Positions 22,555 through 30,431 of a stretch of DNA of 52,698 bases are shown in pieces. This stretch comes from Paracoccus versutus (GTDB lineage: Bacteria; Pseudomonadota; Alphaproteobacteria; Rhodobacterales; Rhodobacteraceae): assembly GCF_000763885.1 (NCBI RefSeq), contig NZ_JRKO01000042.1:1-52698 (forward strand), written 5' to 3'. How positions within the stretch are numbered: position 1 is the first letter of the stretch; each line of letters begins with the position of its first letter. The notes under the pieces were generated by a model. It was given only the letters and a program-made list of their open reading frames with translations. It was not told the DNA's origin and did no database searches. Position numbers and translations under genes: made by a program.

Positions 22555-23382
22555 GTGAAAAGTATTCTGTTTGGAATGAAGGCCGACTGGTCGGCAGCTT
22601 TGGAGCGCAGCGCGCAGGCCATCGGCATCCAAAGCCATATGGCGGATCTTCGCCATGCCGATCTGTCCAGCTATGACGCCGTGGTCCCGCTGACCCTGTG
22701 GGACCGCGATTTCCTGGATCAAAGGCGTGCCGGGGGCGAGATGTTCAACGCCCTGTTCCCCAGCGCCACGGCGCAGGAAAACTGCCATGACAAGCTTGCC
22801 TTCAACCGGCTGATGGCCAGCGCCGGCCTGGGTGATTACGTCCCGGCCATGTTCGCCGATCCCGGCAACCTTCCGATTGGCGAGCCCATCATCGTCAAGC
22901 GCCGCAAGGATGAATGGGGCAAGCTGTCGCGTATTTTCTGCCTGACCCCGGATTCGCCGCTGGTCTACGATCCCGAGCAGGAATTCCTGCAGGAATATAT
23001 TCCCGGCACTACCGAATTATCCGCATATCTGCTGATGCGCGACGGCCGGATCGCTTTTTCCCGCACGGCCATATTCGACATGCCGGACATGCCGCATGTG
23101 AAGGGGATCAATACCGGGCACAAGAGCCTGGTATGGCAGGAAGGTTCGCGCCATCGGGATCTGTTCACGGAAATCCTGGACAGGGTGGGATTTGCGAATG
23201 GCGCCTGCTGCATCGACTATCGCGAGATGGACGGCAAGCCGAAGATCTTCGAGATCAATCCCCGGCTCGGCGGGTCCATCACCGGAAATGCGGGCAGCTA
23301 TTTGCAGCATTACCTGATTGCAGCTTGCGGCAAGCGCCTGCTGCCTGCGCCCGCCCCCGAACGGCTGCAAGAGGCGGCGTGA
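22555..23382 (+). CDS. Small ATP-grasp ligase-like protein
   Basis: The 275-residue product has an ATP-grasp C-terminal core: PIIVKRRKDEWGKLSRIF (lysine of the small ATP subdomain), QEYIPGTTELSAYLLM (hinge acids) and the metal-binding KIFEINPRLGGSITG near residue 240. The N-terminal part (MKADWSAALERSAQ, LTLWDRDFLD) is short. ATP-grasp enzymes ligate a carboxylate to an amine or thiol through an acyl phosphate; the substrate here is unknown. Translation probably starts at GTG 22555, preceded at six bases by GGGAGG. Codon use is somewhat richer in A/T than the neighbours, which may indicate transfer. No partner gene is adjacent on the same strand. Confidence 0.75.
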   Translation: MKSILFGMKADWSAALERSAQAIGIQSHMADLRHADLSSYDAVVPLTLWDRDFLDQRRAGGEMFNALFPSATAQENCHDKLAFNRLMASAGLGDYVPAMFADPGNLPIGEPIIVKRRKDEWGKLSRIFCLTPDSPLVYDPEQEFLQEYIPGTTELSAYLLMRDGRIAFSRTAIFDMPDMPHVKGINTGHKSLVWQEGSRHRDLFTEILDRVGFANGACCIDYREMDGKPKIFEINPRLGGSITGNAGSYLQHYLIAACGKRLLPAPAPERLQEAA

Positions 23383-23443
23383 CCGGCTGCCCGCTTCTGC
23401 ATATCCCTGCCCTCGGCCGTTTGTTTCGGCCGGGGGATCGCCG

Positions 23444-24709
23444 TCAGATCGCGAAAATGTCGTCCGCCACCTGGGCCACGGTCAGGTTCTGGCCGTTGAC
23501 CACGATCCGGTCGCCGTCGCCGAAGTCGATGACCACGCCATTCGCGGTCTTTTGCATGTGGTCGCGGATGAAGGCGGCGGGGTTCGCGTCCAGCATGGAA
23601 TCGTCAATCAGCAGCCGGTCGATGCCGCGCTGATAGCCGTTGATCGTATCGGCGCCATGGCCATCCTGGAAGATGAACACATCGGCCCCGGCCCCCCCGA
23701 CCAGAACGTCGTTGCCATAGCCCCCATGCAGCGTGTCATTGCCATCGCCGCCGATCAGGCGGTCGTTGTCTCCTTCCCCCCTGAGCCAGTCATTGCCTGC
23801 ACCGCCGTCCAGCCTGTCAGCACCGGTTCCACCCAGCAATGTGTCGAAACCCGCCCCACCCAAAAGCGTGTCATTGCCGGCATCCCCACGAATCTGGTCA
23901 TGTCCGGCGGCCCCATCCAGGGTGTCGTTGCCGTTGCCACCTTGCAGGGTATCGTTGCCGTAACCGCCATGCAGGGAATCGAAGCCTTCGCGACCGATGA
24001 GCCGGTCGTTACCCCCGCTACCGTTCAGCGTGTCATGCCCCGCCTTGCCGTCCATCCAATCGTGACCGTCCCCGCCCGACGCAACATCATGCCGGGCCGT
24101 CAGGCGATAATCGTCGTTGCGCGGCGTGCTTTGCGTCGGGCCGGGGGTGACGAAGACCTCGCCGTTGAAGCTTGCCAGCCAGTCGGCGCGGGACTGCATC
24201 GACAGGTCCGCGCCGGGATTGGCGACGCGGGTGAAGGTGCCGGTATCGACGCGCACCTGCCCGTCCGTATCGGCAAAGTTCTGCGTCGCCATCAGCACCT
24301 TGTAGTCGCGGCCGTTCACCGTCAGATAGCCGACCTCCAGCCCGATGCCGATAAAGGCCGCATCGCTCATGATGTTCTGATAATGGCCGGAACTGTTCAT
24401 CAAGTTCTGGTGCAACTGGCGGATCTCGTCACGCAGGTCGGCCTCGCCCTGGATGGAGACATAGGCGATGTTCTCGGCCGTCATCCAGTTGCCCGCCAGG
24501 TCGAAGCCCGCCGCCTCCATCCGCTCGCGCGAGGAAGAGCCGCCGCGGCCGGTATGCGAGAACACATCCGTCTCCAGCATCCAGCGGCTATGGCCCTCGG
24601 CCGAATCGTTGAGCCGTTTTTCGATGGACAGCGCGGGAAGCCCTTCGGCCCGGCGAGCCTGGTTGACCAGGCTGACGAAGTAGCGCTCGTTTGCAGATGC
24701 AAAGGACAT
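23444..24709 (-). CDS. CAP-domain protein with RTX calcium-binding repeats
   Basis: The 421-residue protein combines two modules. Residues about 8-145 are a CAP/SCP (cysteine-rich secretory protein-like) domain with the usual histidine and glutamate positions: SAEGHSRWM, VFSHTGRGG, TAENIAYVS and GHYQNIMSD. Residues about 210-350 hold roughly fifteen RTX nonapeptides of the type GGxGNDxLx, which fold into a calcium-loaded beta-roll. A C-terminal segment then follows, as in type I secretion substrates. No Sec signal peptide is present, consistent with type I secretion; the exporter genes are not here. The role of the extracellular CAP domain is unknown. It is convergent with the ATP-grasp gene. 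Confidence 0.9.
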   Translation of the reverse strand: MSFASANERYFVSLVNQARRAEGLPALSIEKRLNDSAEGHSRWMLETDVFSHTGRGGSSSRERMEAAGFDLAGNWMTAENIAYVSIQGEADLRDEIRQLHQNLMNSSGHYQNIMSDAAFIGIGLEVGYLTVNGRDYKVLMATQNFADTDGQVRVDTGTFTRVANPGADLSMQSRADWLASFNGEVFVTPGPTQSTPRNDDYRLTARHDVASGGDGHDWMDGKAGHDTLNGSGGNDRLIGREGFDSLHGGYGNDTLQGGNGNDTLDGAAGHDQIRGDAGNDTLLGGAGFDTLLGGTGADRLDGGAGNDWLRGEGDNDRLIGGDGNDTLHGGYGNDVLVGGAGADVFIFQDGHGADTINGYQRGIDRLLIDDSMLDANPAAFIRDHMQKTANGVVIDFGDGDRIVVNGQNLTVAQVADDIFAI

Positions 24710-24959
24710 GGTCGTTATCCGCCTAGCGAGAATTCATCTCATGAAATGCAGCTTCAGGGAGCATATCAGAGCCTGGGCGGAATCAGAACCACCGCCAGGG
24801 CAGGGCGGCGGATATCAGCCAGCCGCCCCGCCGCCAGGGCCGGGCGCGCAGGCATCGCCCGGACCTGCGCCGCCCGAACGCCGCAACCGGCGGACCCGTT
24901 TGATCTGGACCAAGGCCGGGGCTAAGCTCGCCACGCGCACCGTCACCTGGACATGAGAA

Positions 24960-25706
24960 ATGATGACCGATCCTTCCAAGCCCGTCGTCGCGGTCACCGG
25001 CGCCAGCCGCGGCATCGGCCATGCCATCGTGCGCCACTTCCACCGCCAGGGCTGGAAGGTCATCACCCTGGCGCGCACGCCCTTCTCGACCCAGTGCCCC
25101 TGGGCCGAAGGCATTATTCATCACATCGAGGTCGACCTGTCCGACCCAGGCTCGATCACCGGTGCCGCCGACAGGCTGAAACGGATGCTGGACGGGCACG
25201 GGCTGTCGGCCCTGGTCAACAACGCCGGGATTTCCCCGAAGTGCGGGGACGGCGGGCGCATGGGGGCCTTGGTCACGCCGCTGGCAACGCTCCTGAGCGT
25301 GCAGCAGGTCAACCTGGTCGCCCCGCTGCAGCTCTGCCAGGAGCTTCTGGAGCCGCTGAAGGCAAGGCAGGGCGCGGTGGTCAACATCACCTCGATCGCG
25401 GGCAGCCGGGTGCATCCTTTCGCCGGGGCGGCCTATGCCGTTTCCAAGGCCGCGCTCTCGGCCCTGACCCGCGAGCTGGCCTATGACCTTGCCGAATACG
25501 GGGTGCGGGTGAACGCCGTCGCCCCCGGCGAGATCGAGACCTCGATCCTGTCGCCGGGCACCGACAGGCTCATCGAGGCTCAGGTGCCGATGAAGCGCCT
25601 CGGACGCCCGGAAGAGGTGGCGGAGGTGGTCTATTTCCTCGCCAGCGGGCAGGCGTCGTATGTGACCGGCAGCGAGATCCACATCAACGGCGGCCAGCAT
25701 GTCTGA
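24960..25706 (+). CDS. Short-chain dehydrogenase/reductase (FabG-like)
   Basis: The 248-residue protein is a classical SDR. The cofactor motif TGASRGIG is near residue 15, NNAGIS near 88, the catalytic serine in NITSIAGS, and the YAVSK active-site pair near residue 160. The C terminus TGSEIHINGGQHV is the usual SDR ending. It should oxidise or reduce a hydroxy/keto group with NAD(P)(H); FabG-like ketoacyl reductase activity is possible. Two adjacent ATGs (24960 and 24963) are both possible starts. It is convergent with the acyl-product gene cluster on the other strand, 50 bases apart, so a shared pathway is possible but not shown. The 250-base spacer before it contains no gene. Confidence 0.9.
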   Translation: MMTDPSKPVVAVTGASRGIGHAIVRHFHRQGWKVITLARTPFSTQCPWAEGIIHHIEVDLSDPGSITGAADRLKRMLDGHGLSALVNNAGISPKCGDGGRMGALVTPLATLLSVQQVNLVAPLQLCQELLEPLKARQGAVVNITSIAGSRVHPFAGAAYAVSKAALSALTRELAYDLAEYGVRVNAVAPGEIETSILSPGTDRLIEAQVPMKRLGRPEEVAEVVYFLASGQASYVTGSEIHINGGQHV

Positions 25707-25756
25707 CACGGTCGCGGGGGGCTGCCGGGCAGGCGGAAACCCCTGGGCTCCGGCCG

Positions 25757-27037
25757 TCACACCCCGGTCCGCGCCTCGGGCAAGACCCTGATCCGGCGGC
25801 GCTTGGCGTCGGTTTCCGGCGGCAGGCCGCGATGAAAGACAAGCGCGGGCGGTTCGGCCCCCAGTCGCCGCGCCAGCCCGGCCAAGCTGGTTCGCAGCGC
25901 CGGCTCGGCACCCGGCGCGGCTGCGTCCAGCCACAGGTGCAGCATCCTGCCCTGCTGGACGACCCGATAGTCGCGCAAGGGCTGCGGCAGGCAGGCGATG
26001 GCGGTTCGAATCGCCTCGGACGCGACCATGCGCGGCCCCGTGACCGAGGGCCACCACAGGACGTCGTCCTCGCGGCCTTCGATGCGGGCGATGCGCTGGC
26101 TGGCGCAGCCGCAGGGGCAAGGATCGGGATCGGGGATCAGCACGTCGTCCAGGCGATAGTTCAGGATCGGCAGGCTTTCGCGCGTGAAATCGTGGATGAC
26201 CGGGCAGAAGGCGCCGCTTGCCGCGTCGATCACGTCGCGGTCGATGCGCAGCCAGCGTTCGTTCAGGTGCAGGTGGCCCAGCCGGCAGGTCATCGCCAGG
26301 ACGCCCTCGGTCGCCTGGTAGACCTGGTGGACGCGGGTGCCGAAGGCGCGTTCGATCAGCGCCGCATCCTCGGGGGACAGCGTCTCGGCGACCGAGATCA
26401 CCCGTCGCGGCGACAGGGCCAGCCCGCCCGCCGCCTGCCGCTCGGCCAGCATCGCCAGGATGCGCGCGGGCGCGATCAGGACGCTGGGGTCCAGATCGGC
26501 CAGCCGGGCCAGGTGGTCCTCGAAGGGCGACAGCAGGTCGAAGAAGGCAAAGCGGACCAGCGGATTCGACAGGCTGCGATAAAGCGCATTGTCGGCGCGC
26601 ATGAAGAACGCCACGCGCTGGCGCCGCCACAGTTCCGGCCAGTAGCACCCCAGCATGATCGCGGCCCAGAGCCGCCTTTCCCGCGGCGTCGCCAGGAACA
26701 GCCCGCGCTGGCCCGAGGTGCCGGTGGACAGCCCAACCGAGACCTTTCCGATCAGCGGGCGAAAATCGCGGCTGGTTTCGGCCCGGATGGCCACCTGCAT
26801 CGCCGCGTCATGGTCGATGCCGCAGGTGTTGATGGCCGAGAAATTCGCCATCAGCCGCGCCTTGTCCATGCGCGGCAACGCCTTTAGCGGCAGGTCGGCC
26901 ATGCCGCGATAGAAGGGCGAGCGCGGCATGACCCGCGCGCGGAAGCGGCGAAAGGCGGCGGCGTGATGCGCCTCGATCTCGGCGCGGCAGGAAAAGCCGC
27001 GGCCATGGCGGCTGTGCAGGAATGCGGTCAGGCTCAT
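25757..27037 (-). CDS. PaaK/F390-synthetase-like adenylate-forming enzyme
   Basis: The 426-residue protein belongs to the adenylate-forming superfamily, nearest to coenzyme F390 synthetase / PaaK-type ligases. The phosphate loop STGTSGQRG is at residues 104-112, and YQATEG at 240-245 is the equivalent of the YxxTE adenine/magnesium motif. A cysteine cluster PCPCGC (Cys307, 309, 311) is present near the hinge, as in the zinc site of some PaaK-like proteins. It would activate a carboxylate as its acyl-adenylate. The ATG lies in an ATGA overlap with the preceding MBL gene. It is the last gene of the four-gene minus-strand operon. Substrate unknown. Confidence 0.82.
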   Translation of the reverse strand: MSLTAFLHSRHGRGFSCRAEIEAHHAAAFRRFRARVMPRSPFYRGMADLPLKALPRMDKARLMANFSAINTCGIDHDAAMQVAIRAETSRDFRPLIGKVSVGLSTGTSGQRGLFLATPRERRLWAAIMLGCYWPELWRRQRVAFFMRADNALYRSLSNPLVRFAFFDLLSPFEDHLARLADLDPSVLIAPARILAMLAERQAAGGLALSPRRVISVAETLSPEDAALIERAFGTRVHQVYQATEGVLAMTCRLGHLHLNERWLRIDRDVIDAASGAFCPVIHDFTRESLPILNYRLDDVLIPDPDPCPCGCASQRIARIEGREDDVLWWPSVTGPRMVASEAIRTAIACLPQPLRDYRVVQQGRMLHLWLDAAAPGAEPALRTSLAGLARRLGAEPPALVFHRGLPPETDAKRRRIRVLPEARTGV

Positions 27038-27816
27038 CTGGCGGTCTCGGGGCAATGCGAGGGGTCGATGGTGATGTCGGGGCGGCGCAGCATCAGCGCG
27101 CGCAGCCGGGCGAAGGTCCGGCGATAGGCGGCGGCATCGCCCAGGCGCGCCAGCACCGGGCCGGGCGGCAGCCGGTTTGCGCGCAGTTGCGCCCGGCCAT
27201 AGGCGGCATCGGCGACCAGGAAGCGCGCGGCCTCGGGCAGCCAAATCCCCATCTGTCCGGTGCCGTGGCCCGGCAGCGGCACGGCGATCAGCCGGCCGTC
27301 GCCCAGCAGGTCATGGCCTTGCGGAAATTCGGGCAGGCCGGTCGGGACCGCCACGCATGCCTCGACCGTCTGCGGATCGCGCGCCAGGATCGCGTCGCGC
27401 AAAAGCGGCGGACAGGCGGCGCGGATGCTGGCCAGATCGCCGAGCGCCCGCAATTCGGCAATCGCCGCGGCCGAGGCCGTGACCGGGATGCCGGCCGGCA
27501 GGTCGATCAGCCCGGCGCTGTGATCGGCATGCATATGGGTCAGGAACACCAGATCCGGCAGGCGCGGCAACCGGCGCAGCAGCTGTTCCTGCGCCGGCAG
27601 CCGAACCGGGGTCAGCCAGCGATAGAGCCGGGCCGGAAAGCCCCGCGTCGCCGCGAAGAAGGCCGGCCCATAGCCGGTATCGACCAGCACGCAGGCGCTT
27701 TCCGTCTCGACCAGCGTGGCCAGCGCCGGGAAGGTGGCGCCGCCCAGGCCCGGCAGTCCCGCGCCCCAGGCCGGGGCGCGGCATTCGCCGATCTTCAGCG
27801 TGGTCAGGCGAAGCAT
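27034..27816 (-). CDS. Metallo-beta-lactamase-fold hydrolase
   Basis: The 260-residue protein has the MBL fold with a complete dinuclear metal motif, THMHADH at residues 93-99 (His94, His96, Asp98, His99), His184 in LPGHGTGQMG and Asp203 in VADAAYG. Members hydrolyse esters, lactones or thioesters. In this cluster it stands where an alpha/beta hydrolase sits in olefin (ole) clusters, so it might hydrolyse or open an acyl or lactone intermediate (inference). GGAGGGGGTGG precedes the ATG. It overlaps the upstream epimerase gene by 13 bases and the downstream ligase gene by four. Confidence 0.87.
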   Translation of the reverse strand: MLRLTTLKIGECRAPAWGAGLPGLGGATFPALATLVETESACVLVDTGYGPAFFAATRGFPARLYRWLTPVRLPAQEQLLRRLPRLPDLVFLTHMHADHSAGLIDLPAGIPVTASAAAIAELRALGDLASIRAACPPLLRDAILARDPQTVEACVAVPTGLPEFPQGHDLLGDGRLIAVPLPGHGTGQMGIWLPEAARFLVADAAYGRAQLRANRLPPGPVLARLGDAAAYRRTFARLRALMLRRPDITIDPSHCPETAR

Positions 27817-28736
27817 TCCGCCACCCCCTCCTGGAAGCCGACCCGCGGCCGATAGCCCAGATCCCGCCTCGCGGCCGAGATGTCCAGCGTCAGGCTGCTG
27901 CCCAGGGACGCCACGGCCTGCAAGGTCAGCCGCGGCTCGGCCCCGCCGCGCATCCGGGCCACGGCCTCGGAGGCACCGGCCAGCCAGCGCGCCAGCCCCT
28001 GCGGCAGCGGCATGCCGCGCAGGCGCAGCCCGGCGCGATGCGCGATGATCTCGGCCAGGTCGCAGAACCTGAAAGCCTCGCCCGAGGTGATGTTCCACAC
28101 GCCCCCGCGCGGACCCGAGGCGGCCAGGATCATCCCCCGCGCCGCATCGTGCCGATGCGTCAGGTCGATCAGCGCCCGCCCGCCCCGGATCATCGGCAGC
28201 CGGCCGCGCCGGATCGCCTCGATCACCCGCGGCAGCAACGCCCGGTCGTGGCGGCCGTAGATGGCACGCGGGCGGATCGCCGTGCAGCCCATGGCCCCGG
28301 CATGGCCCAGCACCATCCGCTCGGCCATAAGCTTGCTTTCGGCATAGAGCGACAGCGGGCGCGCCGGCAGCGGCGCATCCTCGGCCACGTCCAGCCTGTC
28401 GGTGCCGTCGGCATAGATGCTGGGCGATGAGGCAAGGACGAAGCGCTTGACCCCTGCCCGCTCGGCCGCGTCCAGCAATCGCTGGGTCGCCAGCACGTTG
28501 TCGGCATGGAACTCGGCCCGCGTGCCCCAGGCCGAGCTGCGCGCGGCGCAATGGAACACCACGTCGATGCCGTCGAGCAGCGGGCCCAGATCGGCGCTGA
28601 CCAGATCGGCGGCGCGAAAGCCGGGCAGCGCCGCGGGCTGGCGCGCGGTGGTGCTGACGTCCCAGCCATGCATCGCCAACTGCTCGACCAAGGCGCGGCC
28701 CAGGCAGCCGCTGGCCCCTGTCACCAGCGCGCGCAT
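27804..28736 (-). CDS. NAD-dependent epimerase/dehydratase (3-beta-HSD-like, OleD-like)
   Basis: The 310-residue protein is an extended SDR. The Rossmann motif VTGASGCLGRALV is at residues 5-17, and the catalytic Tyr131 and Lys135 lie in YAESK. Ser residues near 103-106 (LASSPSIYA) complete the triad, and RPRAIYGRHD is the extended-SDR signature. By sequence type it may reduce a beta-keto acid or ester, as OleD does with 2-alkyl-3-ketoacids, but other sugar or sterol-like substrates cannot be excluded. Its ATG overlaps the stop of the KAS-III-like gene by one base. Confidence 0.88.
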   Translation of the reverse strand: MRALVTGASGCLGRALVEQLAMHGWDVSTTARQPAALPGFRAADLVSADLGPLLDGIDVVFHCAARSSAWGTRAEFHADNVLATQRLLDAAERAGVKRFVLASSPSIYADGTDRLDVAEDAPLPARPLSLYAESKLMAERMVLGHAGAMGCTAIRPRAIYGRHDRALLPRVIEAIRRGRLPMIRGGRALIDLTHRHDAARGMILAASGPRGGVWNITSGEAFRFCDLAEIIAHRAGLRLRGMPLPQGLARWLAGASEAVARMRGGAEPRLTLQAVASLGSSLTLDISAARRDLGYRPRVGFQEGVAECFA

Positions 28737-29722
28737 CAGAACCGCACCATCGTGCCGCCGAGCGAGATGCCGGCCGAGGTGCCCATCAGCAGCGCCGTAT
28801 CCCCGCGCATCAGCCGCCCCGAGCGCACCGCATGATCCAGCGCCGTCGGGATCGAGGCCGCGATCTGGTTGCCGGCATGGGCAAAGATGTCGATCACCCG
28901 CTCGGGCGGCAGCCACAGGTTGCGGGTCGCGTGCTGCAGGGCCTGGGCGCTGGCCTGGTGCGGGATGACGCAGGCGATGCCGTTCAGCCCCACCTCGGCC
29001 TTTTTCAGCAGCCTTTGCAGAAAGCGCGGCAGATAGCGCGAGGCGACCTTGAACGCCTTGCCCCCGTCCATGTGAAAGCGATCCTGGCCCGGCGCGATAC
29101 CGCGGGCCGGATTGACCCGCGTGCCGCCCGCCGCCAGCACGCAGGCGTCATGGCCATGGGCATAGGTCTGGAAATCATGCGCCAGCACCGCGCCCTTGCC
29201 GCCCGCCTCGACCACCACGGCCGCGGCGCCGTCGCCAAAGATCGCGGCAGCCTCGGGCCGGTTCCAGTCCAGCCCGACCGAGGCGATGTCCGAGGAAAAC
29301 ACCAGCGCCCGCCGCACCCGGCCGCATTGGACATGCATCGCCGCAAGGTCCAGCGCCTGCAGGAAGCTGAGGCAGGTCGCATTCACGTCGAAGGCCGGGA
29401 TGCCGGACCGGCCCAGCCCCAGCCGGTCCTGCACCAGCGTCGCGGTCGAGGGGATCGGCTGTTCCATCACCCCGCAGGCGCCCAGGATCATGTCCAGATC
29501 CTCGGGCTTGCAACCCGCCATCTCCATGGCGCGCCGCGCCGCCTCGGCGCCCATGAACGAGGTGGTTTCCTCGGGCATGGCGACATGGCGCGAGGCGATG
29601 CCGAAGCGCGCCTGGCATTCGCCCTGCGCCCATCCCATGCGGTCGTCGATATCGGTCGAAGGCAGGACCGTGGCGGGCAGGTAGCTGCCGGTCCCGGTGA
29701 TTGTGAGATTGATCGGAGACAT
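28736..29722 (-). CDS. Beta-ketoacyl-ACP synthase III-like condensing enzyme
   Basis: The 328-residue protein has the thiolase-fold KAS III layout and an intact Cys-His-Asn triad: Cys117 in NATCLSFLQAL, His255 in IPHQASAQAL and Asn285 in HAGNQIAAS. FGDGAAAVVVE and GTSAGISLGGTMV near the C terminus are family signatures. It should catalyse a Claisen condensation of an acyl thioester; whether the partner is malonyl-ACP or a second acyl-CoA (OleA type) is not decidable here. It is the first gene of the operon. ATG 29722 is chosen by similarity; another in-frame ATG at 29734 is possible, and neither has a good ribosome site, which is odd for a lead gene. Confidence 0.88.
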   Translation of the reverse strand: MSPINLTITGTGSYLPATVLPSTDIDDRMGWAQGECQARFGIASRHVAMPEETTSFMGAEAARRAMEMAGCKPEDLDMILGACGVMEQPIPSTATLVQDRLGLGRSGIPAFDVNATCLSFLQALDLAAMHVQCGRVRRALVFSSDIASVGLDWNRPEAAAIFGDGAAAVVVEAGGKGAVLAHDFQTYAHGHDACVLAAGGTRVNPARGIAPGQDRFHMDGGKAFKVASRYLPRFLQRLLKKAEVGLNGIACVIPHQASAQALQHATRNLWLPPERVIDIFAHAGNQIAASIPTALDHAVRSGRLMRGDTALLMGTSAGISLGGTMVRF

Positions 29723-29737
29723 GTGAGGCACCATTAT

Positions 29738-29750
29738 TGAACGATGTTCA
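29738..29750. promoter_or_regulatory. TetR operator 1 (condensing-enzyme side)
   Basis: TGAACgatGTTCA is a perfect 5-3-5 palindrome. It covers the predicted transcription start of the minus-strand operon, whose -35 (TTGACA, read on the minus strand at 29782-29777) lies just upstream. A second copy of the same arms is at 29792-29804. Confidence 0.65.
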
Positions 29751-29791
29751 TTAACATTGACAATCGCCCCGATTCCTGTCAAGCGTATTTT

Positions 29792-29804
29792 TGAACATAG
29801 TTCA
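29792..29804. promoter_or_regulatory. TetR operator 2 (regulator side)
   Basis: TGAACataGTTCA repeats the arms of operator 1 with 41 bases between the two sites. It lies nine bases before the tetR start codon and about where transcription from a plus-strand -35 element (TTGACA, 29757-29762) would begin. This suggests that the TetR protein represses both directions. Confidence 0.65.
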
Positions 29805-29812
29805 GGAACACC

Positions 29813-30403
29813 ATGGCCAGACCCAGACGATATGATCACGACGCCCTGCGGACCCGCACGATCGAGGCGGCGAAGCTGCTTTTGGAGGAAGGCGGGCCGG
29901 CGGCGCTGACCGCCCGCGCGCTGGCCAGTTCGGTCAAGACGACGCCCGGCACCATCTACAACCTCTTCGACAGCATGAGCGCGGTGCTGCAAGAGGTGAA
30001 CCGGCAGGCGCTGGTCGATCTGGCGATCGCCGTGGATGCGGTGCGCGAGACCGAGCCGCGCGAACGCCTGCTGGCGCTGGCCGAGGTCTATGTGACCTTC
30101 ATGCTGGATCGCCGCGCGGTCTGGCGGGCGCTGTTCGAGGGGCCGCGCATCTCGAACAATTTTCCCGACTGGTATCTGGCGCAGATCGACGGGCTGATCG
30201 GCCGCATCACCCAGCCGGTGGCGGCGCTGAAGCCCAAGGGCGACCCGCGCCTGCTGGCCGAGCAGCTGCTGCTGTCGGTGCATGGCATCGTCGCCCTGGC
30301 GGCCATCGACCGGCTGGACCTGATCACCAGGCAAAAGCCCATGGACCTGGCGCATGCCGCGGTCGAGCGCATGATCGCCGCCATCCGTGCCGGGGCCGAA
30401 TGA
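29813..30403 (+). CDS. TetR/AcrR-family transcriptional regulator
   Basis: The 196-residue protein has an N-terminal TetR helix-turn-helix (LTARALASSVKTTPGTIYNL, residues about 35-55) and a C-terminal helical ligand domain resembling the WHG type (RAVWRALFEGPRISNNFPDW). It is divergent from the KAS-III operon, and two matching palindromes occupy the shared promoter region, so it is very probably the local repressor. The inducer may be an acyl compound or product of the pathway. The sulfotransferase gene follows 28 bases downstream on the same transcript. Confidence 0.9.
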   Translation: MARPRRYDHDALRTRTIEAAKLLLEEGGPAALTARALASSVKTTPGTIYNLFDSMSAVLQEVNRQALVDLAIAVDAVRETEPRERLLALAEVYVTFMLDRRAVWRALFEGPRISNNFPDWYLAQIDGLIGRITQPVAALKPKGDPRLLAEQLLLSVHGIVALAAIDRLDLITRQKPMDLAHAAVERMIAAIRAGAE

Positions 30404-30431
30404 TGCCCCGGACAAGATTGCAGAACCGGCC

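Noticed and set aside
23733..23970. Short proline/serine-rich open frames on the plus strand inside the RTX gene
   Set aside because: They are the complement of the RTX nonapeptide repeats and carry no signals of their own.
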